A stretch of 64,000 nucleotides of DNA from Azophilus sp965247035 (GTDB lineage: Bacteria > Pseudomonadota > Gammaproteobacteria > Pseudomonadales > Azotimanducaceae). This document shows, one piece after another, positions 35,133-43,778 of the stretch. The notes below the pieces were generated by a model, which saw only the letters and a program-made list of their open reading frames with translations, had not been told where the DNA came from and searched no databases. The position numbers were made by a program, and so were the translations under genes. Location: the NCBI GenBank assembly GCA_965247035.1, contig CBDFGJ010000003.1, positions 434,001-498,000 of the forward strand, written 5' to 3'. Each line of letters begins with the position of its first letter. Position 1 is the first letter of the stretch.

Positions 35133-35872
35133 TTGGCGCAGAAATCAGGGATCGAATGGACGGACGCGACGTGGAACCCGGTGACCGGTTGCACGAAGGT
35201 CGGTCCTCGTGTGACAACTGCTACGCGGAGCGCTGGCGCGGCGTGCCTAGCCACCCCTACGAGCAGGGTTTCGACTTGAAGCTCTGACCTGCTCGGGTGG
35301 GGCAGCCGATGCTTTGGAGGAAGCCGCGGATGATTTTCGTGAACTCCATGAGCGACCTTTTCCACAAGGACATCGACCGCGCATTCATCGACCGGGTGTT
35401 CAACGCCATGGAGCACGCGGACCGGCATGTCTATCAGGTGCTGACCAAGCGCAGTTCGCTGATGCGGAACTACATCCGGGACCGCTACAAAGGCGAGCGG
35501 GCGCCGACCCACATCTGGCCAGGCGCCTCGGTCGAGGACGCCGAGCGCACGAGCCGCATCGAACACCTTAAGCAGATCAACTCCGATGCGCGCTTCATCT
35601 CGTTCGAGCCGCTGCTGGGATCGATCGGAAACATTGACCTACGGGGGATTGCATGGGCCATCGTCGGGGGTGAGAGCGGACCTCGGGCGCGGCCCATGGA
35701 GAAAGGCTGGGCCCGCGAGCTTCGCGACACCTGCGTCCGTGACGACGTGGCGTTCTTTTTTAAACAGTGGGGCGGGGCTCGGCCGAAGTCGGGTGGACGC
35801 CTGCTCGACGGCGAGGAGTGGAATGGGTTCCCGACAAGAACGTCTCGCGAAATCCCGTTTAATCCCGCTTAA
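35133..35872 (+). pseudogene. DUF5131 (phage Gp37/Gp68-like) protein, broken
   Basis: Starts around TTG 35133 (A-Q-K-S-G-I-E-W-T-D-A-T-W-N-P-V-T-G-C). A one-base loss near 35207 shifts the frame; C-D-N-C-Y-A-E-R-W-R-G-V-P continues, and TGA 35285 then interrupts it. The rest, from about 35297, is open: M-I-F-V-N-S-M-S-D-L-F-H, W-P-G-A-S-V-E, G-G-E-S-G-P-R-A-R-P-M and F-F-F-K-Q-W-G-G. The Cys cluster is reminiscent of radical-SAM-like iron-sulfur sites; function is unknown. Confidence 0.8.
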
Positions 35873-36045
35873 TCCCGTTTGACGATTTCAAACGGCGGTT
35901 TGATTTTCTCCGCAGCCCCAAATTCTGCGCAGGCGTATTAAGCGTTTTTTGTCGGTGATGTTTCGCAGTCTTCTACTTTAGGGTGCGCACGTGATTGCGC
36001 ATCGCTATCCTTTTGGTCGGTAACAACGTGGAAGGGCGCGATTCA

Positions 36046-36402
36046 ATGCATTTCAGCGGCGAGTGGGAAAACCAAAATGGGCCGATTCTGACCATTGGCA
36101 AAGTGGAGGAAGGTTCCTTCACCGGCACGTTTCAATCCGCCAAGGGGCGGGTGGCCCGCTACCGCCGCTACCCGGTGAGCGGCATCGTCAACGGCGAGCT
36201 AGTGGCCTTCTTGGTCAACTTCACCAAAGAGAATGCCAACCTGAATTCGATTTCGAGCTTCTCCGGACGCCTGCAGCACGGTGTGCTGCATACGGTCTGG
36301 GTGCTGACCCGGGCATTTGAGGACGCTGAGCAAACCAAGCCCACGCACCCTTGGAACTCCTTTCTGGTCAACTCGGACCGGTTCACAAAGCGCGAGGACT
36401 GA
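36046..36402 (+). CDS. Avidin/streptavidin-family protein
   Basis: 118 residues from ATG 36046 (GGAAGG about 10 bp upstream). The avidin barrel is visible: F-S-G-E-W-E-N-Q-N-G, S-F-T-G-T-F-Q-S-A-K-G, S-S-F-S-G-R-L, H-T-V-W-V-L-T and P-W-N-S-F-L-V-N-S-D-R-F-T-K. Positions equal to streptavidin N23, S45, S88, W108, W120 and D128 are kept. Y43 and W92 are Phe, W79 appears as Phe, S27 is Pro and N49 is Arg. No signal peptide is seen, unlike secreted streptavidin. Biotin binding, possibly weaker, is likely but unproven. It ends about 20 bp from convergent atpC. Confidence 0.82.
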   Translation: MHFSGEWENQNGPILTIGKVEEGSFTGTFQSAKGRVARYRRYPVSGIVNGELVAFLVNFTKENANLNSISSFSGRLQHGVLHTVWVLTRAFEDAEQTKPTHPWNSFLVNSDRFTKRED

Positions 36403-36424
36403 GTCGCAGCGCACTCAACCGAGA

Positions 36425-36844
36425 CTACCGCCGGTGCTTGCGCAACTCCTCTAGCGTGCGTTGCTGCGCCATGGCCTCTGCCAACTGGGCGGCGGCCATG
36501 GAGAAGTCCAGGTCCGCCGCTTGCTCGGCCAAAGCCCGCGCCGCCGCTTCCCTGGCCTGGGCGGCGGCGGCTTCGTCTATGTCCTCGGCACGAATTGCGG
36601 TGTCCGCCAAGATGGTGACGCCCCTTGGCTGCACTTCAACAAAGCCGCCGGAGGCGTAAAAAACCTCCTCCTCGCCGCTCTCAAACCGCAGTTGCACCGC
36701 GCCGGGACGAATGCCGGTCAACAGTGGCGCGTGGCCCGGCAGGATACCAAGCTCGCCTACGGTCCCGCGCAGGCTGACCATGGTGACGGCGCCGGAGAAG
36801 ATCGCCTGTTCAGCGCTAACGATGTCGCATTGCATGGTGGCCAT
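36425..36844 (-). CDS. atpC: ATP synthase F1 subunit epsilon
   Basis: 139 residues: N-terminal beta sandwich (L-G-I-L-P-G-H-A-P-L-L-T-G-I-R-P-G) and a C-terminal helical hairpin rich in Ala. It regulates F1 rotation and couples gamma to the c-ring. Last gene of the atp operon, 12 bp after atpD. Confidence 0.96.
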   Translation of the reverse strand: MATMQCDIVSAEQAIFSGAVTMVSLRGTVGELGILPGHAPLLTGIRPGAVQLRFESGEEEVFYASGGFVEVQPRGVTILADTAIRAEDIDEAAAAQAREAAARALAEQAADLDFSMAAAQLAEAMAQQRTLEELRKHRR

Positions 36845-36856
36845 CGGCAGGACCCC

Positions 36857-38233
36857 TTACAGCGTCGCAGCCTTTTCGACCGCATCCTCAATGCTGCCCA
36901 CCATGTAGAAGGCGTTTTCCGGTAGGTGGTCGTACTCCCCATCCAGAATGGCCTTGAAGCTGCGCACCGTGTCCTCCCGTCGCACGAATTTGCCGTCCTG
37001 GCCAGTGAATTGAGAGGCGACGAACATGGGTTGGGAGAAGAACTGCTGCATCTTGCGCGCCCGGTACACCAACCGCTTGTCCTCCTCGGAAAGTTCGTCC
37101 ATGCCTAGGATGGCGATGATGTCCCGCAACTCGTGGTAGCGCTGCAAGGTCTGCTGCACGCCTTGCGCCACGTCGTAGTGCTCCTGGCCGACGACGTTGG
37201 GGTCGAGCTGACGGCTGGTGGAGTCCAGCGGATCCACCGCCGGGTAGATGCCGAGGTCCGTGATGGCCCGGGACAGGGTCACCGTGGAGTCTAGGTGGGC
37301 GAAGGTTGTGGCCGGGGACGGGTCGGTCAGGTCGTCGGCCGGAACGTACACCGCCTGCACCGAGGTGATGGAGCCGGTCTTGGTGGTGGTGATGCGCTCC
37401 TGCAACACCCCCATTTCCTCGGCCAGATTGGGCTGATATCCCACCGCCGAAGGCATGCGGCCCAACAGGGCGGACACCTCGGTGCCCGCCAACGTGTAGC
37501 GATAGATGTTGTCGATGAACAGCAGCACGTCGCGCCCTTCGTCCCGAAACTGCTCGGCTAGGGTTAGTCCCGTCAGGCCCACGCGCAGCCGGTTGCCAGG
37601 CGGCTCGTTCATCTGGCCGAACACGAGAGCTATCTTGCCCAGAACGCCGGCTTCCTCCATTTCATGGTAGAAGTCATTGCCTTCCCGCGTGCGCTCGCCC
37701 ACACCGGCGAACACGGACAGGCCGGAGTGTTCAATGGCGATGTTGCGAATGAGCTCCAGCATGGTGACGGTCTTGCCGACACCGGCACCGCCAAACAACC
37801 CGACTTTGCCGCCCTTGGCAAAGGGGCAGACCAGATCGATGACCTTCACCCCCGTCTCCAGCAATTCGTTGCCGCCAATCTGATCTTCGTAGGTTGGCGC
37901 CTTGCGGTGAATGGGCATTTTCAGCAGGGCATTGACCGGGCCCTTTTCGTCAATGGGGTTGCCTAGCACGTCCATGATGCGGCCAAGGGTCTCCTCCCCC
38001 ACCGGAACGGAGATTGGCTGGCCCGTGCTGGCGACTTCAAAGCCCCTGGACAAGCCGTCGCTGGCGCCCATGGCGATGGTTCGCACAACGCCGTCCCCCA
38101 ACTGCTGCTGCACCTCCAAGGTGGTGCCGCTCTTGGTTACCGTTAAGGCGTCATAGATTTTCGGGACGTCCTCTCGGTTGAATTCGACATCAATCACCGC
38201 CCCGATGATCTGCACGATTCGGCCACTCGTCAT
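36857..38233 (-). CDS. atpD: ATP synthase F1 subunit beta
   Basis: 458 residues, full length. P-loop G-G-A-G-V-G-K-T, G-E-R-T-R-E-G-N-D with the catalytic Glu, and the DELSEED-type loop as D-E-L-S-E-E-D. Catalytic subunit of F1, synthesising ATP at the alpha/beta interface. Confidence 0.98.
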   Translation of the reverse strand: MTSGRIVQIIGAVIDVEFNREDVPKIYDALTVTKSGTTLEVQQQLGDGVVRTIAMGASDGLSRGFEVASTGQPISVPVGEETLGRIMDVLGNPIDEKGPVNALLKMPIHRKAPTYEDQIGGNELLETGVKVIDLVCPFAKGGKVGLFGGAGVGKTVTMLELIRNIAIEHSGLSVFAGVGERTREGNDFYHEMEEAGVLGKIALVFGQMNEPPGNRLRVGLTGLTLAEQFRDEGRDVLLFIDNIYRYTLAGTEVSALLGRMPSAVGYQPNLAEEMGVLQERITTTKTGSITSVQAVYVPADDLTDPSPATTFAHLDSTVTLSRAITDLGIYPAVDPLDSTSRQLDPNVVGQEHYDVAQGVQQTLQRYHELRDIIAILGMDELSEEDKRLVYRARKMQQFFSQPMFVASQFTGQDGKFVRREDTVRSFKAILDGEYDHLPENAFYMVGSIEDAVEKAATL

Positions 38234-38280
38234 GCTTTAAGCCTCTTACCTGTTTGAACTAGCATTCTGACAAGGCGCAG

Positions 38281-39141
38281 CTACACCGCCGCTGCGCCGC
38301 CCACGATTTCCGCAATTTCCTGGGTGATTGCCGCTTGACGGGCGTTGTTGTAGATCAACGTCAGTTCTTCAGTCAATTTCTCGGCGTTCTCGGTGGCGTT
38401 TTTCATGGCGATCATCTTGGCCGCCTGTTCGCAGGCGGAGTTCTCAACCACAGCCTGATAGACTTGAGACTCGATGTAACGGACCACCAGCCCCTCAATG
38501 AGCTGCTGCGCATCCGGTTCGTAGAGGTAGTCCCAACGCCGCTGATAGCGTTCGTCCTTATCCGGGTTCAAGGGCAAAAGCTGACGCAGCTTAGGCGACT
38601 GGGTCATGGTGTTGACAAAGTCATTGCTGGCGATGAAAAGCCGGTCAATCGCCCCGTCTTCATAGGCATCGAACATCACCTTGATGCCGCCAATGAGGTC
38701 CGCTAGCTGCGGCGTCTCACCCACATTGTGTACCGAGGCGAGCACATTGCCGCCAATGGACTTGAAAAAGGCGGCGGCTTTGTTGCCGATCAAGCCCAAA
38801 TCGCTCTCAACGCCCTTGGCGTGCCACTGCGCCATATCTCGCACCAACTCCCGAAAGAGGTTGACGTTCAAGCCTCCGCAAAGCCCCTTGTCTGTGGAGA
38901 CGACTAGGTAGCCGACCCGACCAACCTCGCGCTCGACCATATAGACGTGGCGGTATTCTGGGTTGGCGTTGGCGAGATGGCCGATGACCTGGCGTATCTT
39001 CTCCGAGTAGGGCTTACCGTGGCGCATGGTCTCTTGGGTGCGGCGCATTTTGCTGGCCGCTACCATTTGCATGGCGGAAGTGATCTTTTGCGTGTTCTCC
39101 ACGCTGCTGATCTTTTTTCGAATTTCCTTGCCGGCCGCCAT
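38281..39141 (-). CDS. atpG: ATP synthase F1 subunit gamma
   Basis: 286 residues. N-terminal helix M-A-A-G-K-E-I-R-K-K-I-S-S-V and C-terminal I-T-Q-E-I-A-E-I-V-G-G-A as in gamma subunits; D-K-G-L-C-G-G-L-N is the conserved central motif. Forms the rotor shaft. Ten bp after atpA. Confidence 0.97.
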   Translation of the reverse strand: MAAGKEIRKKISSVENTQKITSAMQMVAASKMRRTQETMRHGKPYSEKIRQVIGHLANANPEYRHVYMVEREVGRVGYLVVSTDKGLCGGLNVNLFRELVRDMAQWHAKGVESDLGLIGNKAAAFFKSIGGNVLASVHNVGETPQLADLIGGIKVMFDAYEDGAIDRLFIASNDFVNTMTQSPKLRQLLPLNPDKDERYQRRWDYLYEPDAQQLIEGLVVRYIESQVYQAVVENSACEQAAKMIAMKNATENAEKLTEELTLIYNNARQAAITQEIAEIVGGAAAV

Positions 39142-39150
39142 CGCTTCGCT

Positions 39151-40695
39151 CTACCAGGCCTGGGTGGCCTTAAAGCTCTCAATGGCTTGGCGCATGTGCT
39201 GCTCAATCTCGTCGCTGTAGGCCCCGGTTTGGTTGATGTTGGCCATCCAATCACCCTGTTCGGCGTGCATGTAGCTGAGCAGCGCCTGCTCAAAACCCAG
39301 GATCTTGTCTACTGGCACATCCTCCAGCAAACCCTCGTTGGCGGCGAACAGCACCACGCCCATATCCGCTACCGTCATTGGCGCATACTGCTTCTGCTTC
39401 ATCAGTTCGGTCACTCGCTGGCCGTGCTCAAGCTGGCGACGAGTGGCCTCATCAAGGTCTGAAGCGAATTGGGAAAAGGCCGCCAGTTCACGATATTGGG
39501 CCAAGGCCAGCTTGATGCCGCCGGCGATCTTCTTCATGAACGGCACCTGCGCTGCACCGCCCACCCGGGAGACCGAAATGCCGGGGCTCATGGCCGGGCG
39601 CAGGCCCGCATTGAAATTATCCGTCTCCAAAAAGATTTGCCCGTCGGTGATGGAAATGACGTTGGTGGGAACAAAGGCCGATACGTCGCCGGCCTGGGTT
39701 TCGATGATCGGCAGCGCGGTCAGCGAGCCGGTTTGCCCCTGCACCCGGCCCTCGGTGATTTTCTCGACGTATTCCGCATTGATCCGGGACGCCCGCTCAA
39801 GCAAACGGGAATGCAAATAGAACACGTCCCCAGGATAGGCCTCCCGCCCCGGCGGGCGGCGCAGCAGCAGGGAAATCTGCCGATAGGCCCAAGCCTGCTT
39901 GGTGAGATCATCATAAATGATGAGCGCGTCTTCGCCTTCATCACGGAAGAACTCCCCCATTGAGCAGCCTGAGTAGGGGGCAATGAACTGCATGGGCGCA
40001 GGGTCCGAAGCGCTGGCGGCGACGACAATGGTGTTGCCCATGACGCCGTGGTCTTCAAAGGTGCGCACGATGTTGGCGATGGTGGACATCTTCTGGCCGA
40101 TGGCCACATAGACGCACTTGATGCCACTGTTCTTCTGGTTGATGATGGCATCCACGGCGATGGCCGTCTTGCCAATCTGCCGGTCGCCAATGATGAGCTC
40201 CCGCTGCCCGCGTCCAATAGGCACCATGGCGTCGATGCACTTCAGGCCAATCTGCACCGGCTGATCCACCGTCTGGCGGGCGATGACTCCAGGCGCCACC
40301 TTCTCCACCGGAGCGGTCCGGCCTGAGTTGATCGAGCCGCGGCCGTCGATGGGGTTGCCCAAGGCATCCACTACCCGACCAAGCAGCTCGCGCCCGACCG
40401 GCACTTCAAGGATGCGGCCGGTGCAGCGAGCGGTCATGCCCTCGGACAGGCTCAGATAATCGCCGAGAATGACGGCGCCGACCGAGTCCCGCTCCAAGTT
40501 CAAGGCCATGCCGAACAGGCCGCCAGGGAATTCGAGCATCTCGCCATACTGAGCGTCCGCCAAGCCGTGGATGCGCACGATGCCGTCCGACACGCCGACG
40601 ATGAGGCCTTCGTTCTGCGCCTCGGCGCGTACATCAAGGCTCTCAATCCGTTGCTGAATGATGTAGCTGATTTCCGAGGGATTGAGTTGCTGCAT
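39151..40695 (-). CDS. atpA: ATP synthase F1 subunit alpha
   Basis: 514 residues. P-loop G-D-R-Q-I-G-K-T-A, the alpha signature P-A-M-S-P-G-I-S-V-S-R-V-G, and N-terminal S-E-I-S-Y-I-I-Q-Q-R. The non-catalytic nucleotide-binding subunit of F1. Confidence 0.98.
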   Translation of the reverse strand: MQQLNPSEISYIIQQRIESLDVRAEAQNEGLIVGVSDGIVRIHGLADAQYGEMLEFPGGLFGMALNLERDSVGAVILGDYLSLSEGMTARCTGRILEVPVGRELLGRVVDALGNPIDGRGSINSGRTAPVEKVAPGVIARQTVDQPVQIGLKCIDAMVPIGRGQRELIIGDRQIGKTAIAVDAIINQKNSGIKCVYVAIGQKMSTIANIVRTFEDHGVMGNTIVVAASASDPAPMQFIAPYSGCSMGEFFRDEGEDALIIYDDLTKQAWAYRQISLLLRRPPGREAYPGDVFYLHSRLLERASRINAEYVEKITEGRVQGQTGSLTALPIIETQAGDVSAFVPTNVISITDGQIFLETDNFNAGLRPAMSPGISVSRVGGAAQVPFMKKIAGGIKLALAQYRELAAFSQFASDLDEATRRQLEHGQRVTELMKQKQYAPMTVADMGVVLFAANEGLLEDVPVDKILGFEQALLSYMHAEQGDWMANINQTGAYSDEIEQHMRQAIESFKATQAW

Positions 40696-40737
40696 GGCTG
40701 TGTTTTCCTGATCTGTTCTAGTTGTTGACTGCCCGCG

Positions 40738-41277
40738 TCACACCCGCGCCAAGGACTCCGCAAGCCGATTGAGGCGGCCACGGGCGGAACCGTCAATCAC
40801 CATGTCTCCAGCGCGAATGACCGTGCCCCCTAGCAGGCTCTCGTCGATGATGCTGGAGAGCATCACTTCCTTGTCAAAGCGTGCTTTAAGGGCTGTCTTC
40901 AGGGCTTCCTGCTGGCCCTCCGTCAGCGGCCGGGCGGACTGCACTTCAACGTCAAGCTTGCGCTCTTCCGCCGCCCTGAGCACCTCGAATCGACGATGCA
41001 CCTCGGCCAGCAAGGGCAACCGTCCATGGTCCGCCAAAACCTGCAGAAACCTCCTGCCCAAATCGTCAATTTCGTCGCTGCAAAGTTCGGCCAAGCGATG
41101 TGCCTTCACCTCCCCGGCCAAGTCCGGAGATTCAATTAAAGACCGCACCCTGGCTTCAGCGACGGCCGCGCCGAGCACACTGAGCAAGCGAGACCAGCGG
41201 GCCAGCGCTGCAGCCTTCTTAGCTAGGCTGAACGCCGCGTTGCCATAAGGTCGGGCGAGGGTTGCAAGCTCCGCCAT
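40738..41277 (-). CDS. atpH: ATP synthase F1 subunit delta
   Basis: 179 residues from ATG 41277 (M-A-E-L-A-T-L-A-R-P-Y-G-N-A-A-F, the delta start); the longer open frame upstream overlaps atpF and is not used. The C-terminal I-D-E-S-L-L-G-G-T-V-I-R-A-G-D block is typical. It forms the stator link between alpha and b. Starts 4 bp after atpF ends. Confidence 0.96.
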   Translation of the reverse strand: MAELATLARPYGNAAFSLAKKAAALARWSRLLSVLGAAVAEARVRSLIESPDLAGEVKAHRLAELCSDEIDDLGRRFLQVLADHGRLPLLAEVHRRFEVLRAAEERKLDVEVQSARPLTEGQQEALKTALKARFDKEVMLSSIIDESLLGGTVIRAGDMVIDGSARGRLNRLAESLARV

Positions 41278-41281
41278 CAGG

Positions 41282-41752
41282 TCAAAGCTCCGCTGCCAAG
41301 CGCTCCAGCATGCGCTGGTGCCGGCTCTCGTCGATGCTCTCTTCCAGCACCTTCTCCGCACCCTTGATGGCCAGCACCGCAACTTGGCGGCGCAAGCCTT
41401 CCCGAGCCCGATTCGCTTCCTGCTCAATCTCCGCCCGGGCGGCCTCAACAAGACGCTCGCCCTCGGCCCGGGCATCCTGCTTGGCGTCCTCCATCATTTG
41501 CGTCACCCGATGCCGGGCTTGCTCGACAATCCGCGCCGCCTCGGCCCGGGCTCTCGCCAGCTCCTCTTGGGCACCGCTTTGCGCTTCATCCAGCTTTTTC
41601 TCCGCCGCCTCCGCCGCCACCAGCCCTTGGGCGATCGTGGCCTTGCGCTCCTCCATGGCCGCCTTTATGAACGGCCATATGTACTTCATGCAGAACGCAA
41701 CGAAGATGAGGAATACGAAGCTTTGGGCGAACAGCGTCAGTCCTATGTTCAT
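41282..41752 (-). CDS. atpF: ATP synthase F0 subunit b
   Basis: 156 residues. One N-terminal membrane helix (T-L-F-A-Q-S-F-V-F-L-I-F-V-A-F) followed by a long charged right-handed coiled coil rich in Ala, Glu and Arg. Peripheral stalk of the synthase. Confidence 0.96.
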   Translation of the reverse strand: MNIGLTLFAQSFVFLIFVAFCMKYIWPFIKAAMEERKATIAQGLVAAEAAEKKLDEAQSGAQEELARARAEAARIVEQARHRVTQMMEDAKQDARAEGERLVEAARAEIEQEANRAREGLRRQVAVLAIKGAEKVLEESIDESRHQRMLERLAAEL

Positions 41753-41794
41753 GGGCCTTGCGTGCTCCGTCAGATGGGCTTTGGCTGTGGGCTG

Positions 41795-42028
41795 CTAGGC
41801 CACCGCGAACATGGCGTAAAGGCCAATGCCGACAGCGATCATTGGCACCGCGTCCACCAAGCCGAGGACGATGAATAGCTGGGTTCGCAGCATCGGCAAC
41901 AGCTCCGGCTGCCGGGCGACGCCTTCCAGATATTTGCCGCCGAGGACGCCCACGCCGACTGCGGCGCCGACGGCGCCCAGCCCCAGCATGAGGCCGGCCG
42001 CCACATAGAGTAAAACTGCTAGTTCCAT
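41795..42028 (-). CDS. atpE: ATP synthase F0 subunit c
   Basis: 77 residues, hairpin of two membrane helices with the polar loop R-Q-P-E. The proton-carrying Asp59 lies in G-L-V-D-A-V-P-M-I-A. The surroundings lack the usual sodium-site pattern, so proton-coupled operation is expected. Confidence 0.97.
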   Translation of the reverse strand: MELAVLLYVAAGLMLGLGAVGAAVGVGVLGGKYLEGVARQPELLPMLRTQLFIVLGLVDAVPMIAVGIGLYAMFAVA

Positions 42029-42060
42029 TGTTGCTCCTCAGTTATGGTGATTGATGCGGA

Positions 42061-42912
42061 TTAGTGCTCTTCGGTGTCGTGCGCCTGCGCCAAGTACACG
42101 ATGGTCAGCACGGCGAAGACAAACGCCTGCAAAGTGATGACGATCAGGTGGAACGCGGCCCACACGAACTGGAACAAGCCACCGGCCATCGCGAAGACGA
42201 TGCCGGCCGAGAACATAAGCGCGATGAGAATGAAGATCATCTCGCCTGCATAGAGATTGCCAAACAGGCGCAGCCCCAGCGAAAGCGGCTTAGCCAACAG
42301 GGTGACGGTCTCCAGCACGAAATTCACCGGCGCCAAGAGCTTGGAAGGGAAGGGGTGAAATGAAAGCTCCGCCAGAAAGCCACCTAGCCCTTTGCACTTG
42401 ATGCTGTAGTACAGGATGAGCACGAATACCGTCAGCGCCATGGACATGGTGATGTTGGGGTCGGTGCTCGGCACGATTTTCATGTAATGGACGCCGAACA
42501 GCTTGGCTAGTTCAGGCACCCAATCCACCGGCACCAAGTCCATGAGATTCATTAGGAACACCCACACGAAGATGGTTAGCGCCATGGGAGCGATGAGGTC
42601 ATTTTTGTGGTTGAAGATGCTATCCGTGGTTTCGTCAATAAACTCGACGATGATTTCGACAAAATTTTGCAGGCCGCCGGGAACGCCCGCCGTGGCGCGG
42701 CGGGCGGCGCGGCGGAACAGGGCGAGAAAAATGAGGCCAAGACCGATGGACCAAGCCATCGAGTCCACATGGATGGTCCAGAAGCCCATCTCCCTAGCCT
42801 CCGCTGCCGTATGGGCGAAGCCCCAAGCGCCATCGGGATGCTGCCCATAGGTCAGGTTGGTCAGGTGATGCCTGATGTACTCAGCGCTTGTTGGGGCTTC
42901 TCCGGACGTCAT
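42061..42912 (-). CDS. atpB: ATP synthase F0 subunit a
   Basis: 283 residues, multi-pass. The essential Arg lies in S-L-G-L-R-L-F-G-N-L-Y-A-G-E. It forms the proton half-channels against the c-ring. Confidence 0.97.
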   Translation of the reverse strand: MTSGEAPTSAEYIRHHLTNLTYGQHPDGAWGFAHTAAEAREMGFWTIHVDSMAWSIGLGLIFLALFRRAARRATAGVPGGLQNFVEIIVEFIDETTDSIFNHKNDLIAPMALTIFVWVFLMNLMDLVPVDWVPELAKLFGVHYMKIVPSTDPNITMSMALTVFVLILYYSIKCKGLGGFLAELSFHPFPSKLLAPVNFVLETVTLLAKPLSLGLRLFGNLYAGEMIFILIALMFSAGIVFAMAGGLFQFVWAAFHLIVITLQAFVFAVLTIVYLAQAHDTEEH

Positions 42913-42987
42913 TCGTCAACCTAAAACCACTACTCCAGAACTCTGCCACTCATGCTTCCAGCGGCCGGGCCGTCTGCGCTCCAAGGG

Positions 42988-43395
42988 CTAGGGCTTTTGC
43001 TCCGAACCCAATTCCCGCCCGATGAAGGCGCTCGCCAACGGCGTGACGACGTAGGCCGCATGCACTGCCGCCAACGCCACGAAAAAGCCCAAGGGCTCAG
43101 GACCAACCATCGCCAAGGCCACCGCCATCAGCAGCACGGTGGCAATCGACCTAGCCACGCCGTAAAGCAGCAAACGGCGGCCCTGCCGCTGGCCGGCAGC
43201 ATTCTGCCCAGAGGCGGCAGCCCGTGCGAATAACGCCGTGGGCACGACGCATACAGCCGCACCAAGCGCCGCCGCCGCTGCCTGCTCAACGGCAACCAAG
43301 GCCATCAGGCACACAACCACCCCGGCCATGACGATCTGCACGACCACAATTGCGCAAACCAAGCTGATGCCACCCGCGCTCAGTCGCTCGACCAA
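42988..43395 (-). CDS. atpI: ATP synthase accessory protein AtpI-like
   Basis: 135 residues with four hydrophobic segments, at the first position of the operon and 75 bp before atpB. Size, topology and position match AtpI, which helps c-ring assembly; sequence conservation in this family is low. Confidence 0.78.
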   Translation of the reverse strand: MVERLSAGGISLVCAIVVVQIVMAGVVVCLMALVAVEQAAAAALGAAVCVVPTALFARAAASGQNAAGQRQGRRLLLYGVARSIATVLLMAVALAMVGPEPLGFFVALAAVHAAYVVTPLASAFIGRELGSEQKP

Positions 43396-43434
43396 TCGAA
43401 AGCCAAGTCAGGCGGGTCCCGCGCAGGCGGGCGC

Positions 43435-43464
43435 ATTATATTCAAGGTGAATGACGGCATTCAA
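43435..43464 (-). promoter_or_regulatory. Probable sigma-70 promoter of the atp operon
   Basis: On the minus strand TTGAAT (43464-43459) and a perfect TATAAT (43440-43435) are spaced 18 bp, about 40 bp ahead of atpI. A short CCCGC-GCAG-GCGGG hairpin lies in the expected leader (about 43417-43430). Confidence 0.65.
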
Positions 43465-43539
43465 GGCGGATTGCACCAGAATGCCAAACTCGGCTGCCAA
43501 TTCCCCGGATCCTCGGATAAGACCCAGAGGACCTCTGAG

Positions 43540-43678
43540 CAACTTCCAAGCATTGGACATCGCACGGTGAATAAAATAATTTATCATGTATTTTCAATGG
43601 CTTAAACGTCACATAAATCGAAAAGAATTGATTTTGTTGTACTGCAAAAACCTGCGAATATTTCAGGGCTTTCCTAGT
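43540..43678. repeat. Dispersed intergenic repeat, copy 2
   Basis: Related to 15579-15709, in the spacer between parB and the atp promoter. Shares AA.TTCCAAG.ATTG, GTATTTTCAATGGCTTAAACGTCA and TTTCCTAG blocks. The rest of 43396-43778 has no gene. Confidence 0.65.
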
Positions 43679-43778
43679 TGATCCATGCTGTAGAAGCGCA
43701 CCGTGTCCCTTGATTCTTGGATAGGAGGCGGTTGATCTTTGCTGCAACGGCGCACCTTGCCCCCTGTTGGGCGCACCG

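Larger units (their letters stand above)
33688..35950. mobile_element. 2.26-kb element with 26-bp inverted termini carrying broken phage genes
   Basis: AAAAAACGCTTAATACGCCT begins at 33688, and the reverse complement of 35950-35925 starts with the same 20 bases. The arms are 26 bp with a single difference (TGTGCAG vs TGCGCAG end). Inside are only phage-type genes, most inactivated: a tail-chaperone-like and a tail-tube-like gene (minus), a virion morphogenesis gene (plus, intact) and a DUF5131 gene (plus, broken). No transposase or integrase is visible. It sits between djlA and the avidin-like gene. Probably a deletion derivative of a transposable prophage or a phage-satellite-like unit. No target duplication was recognised. 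Confidence 0.75.

Noticed and set aside
41278..41475. A longer N-terminus for the ATP synthase delta subunit
   Set aside because: The extension overlaps atpF out of frame and has no family support; ATG 41277 gives the standard start.
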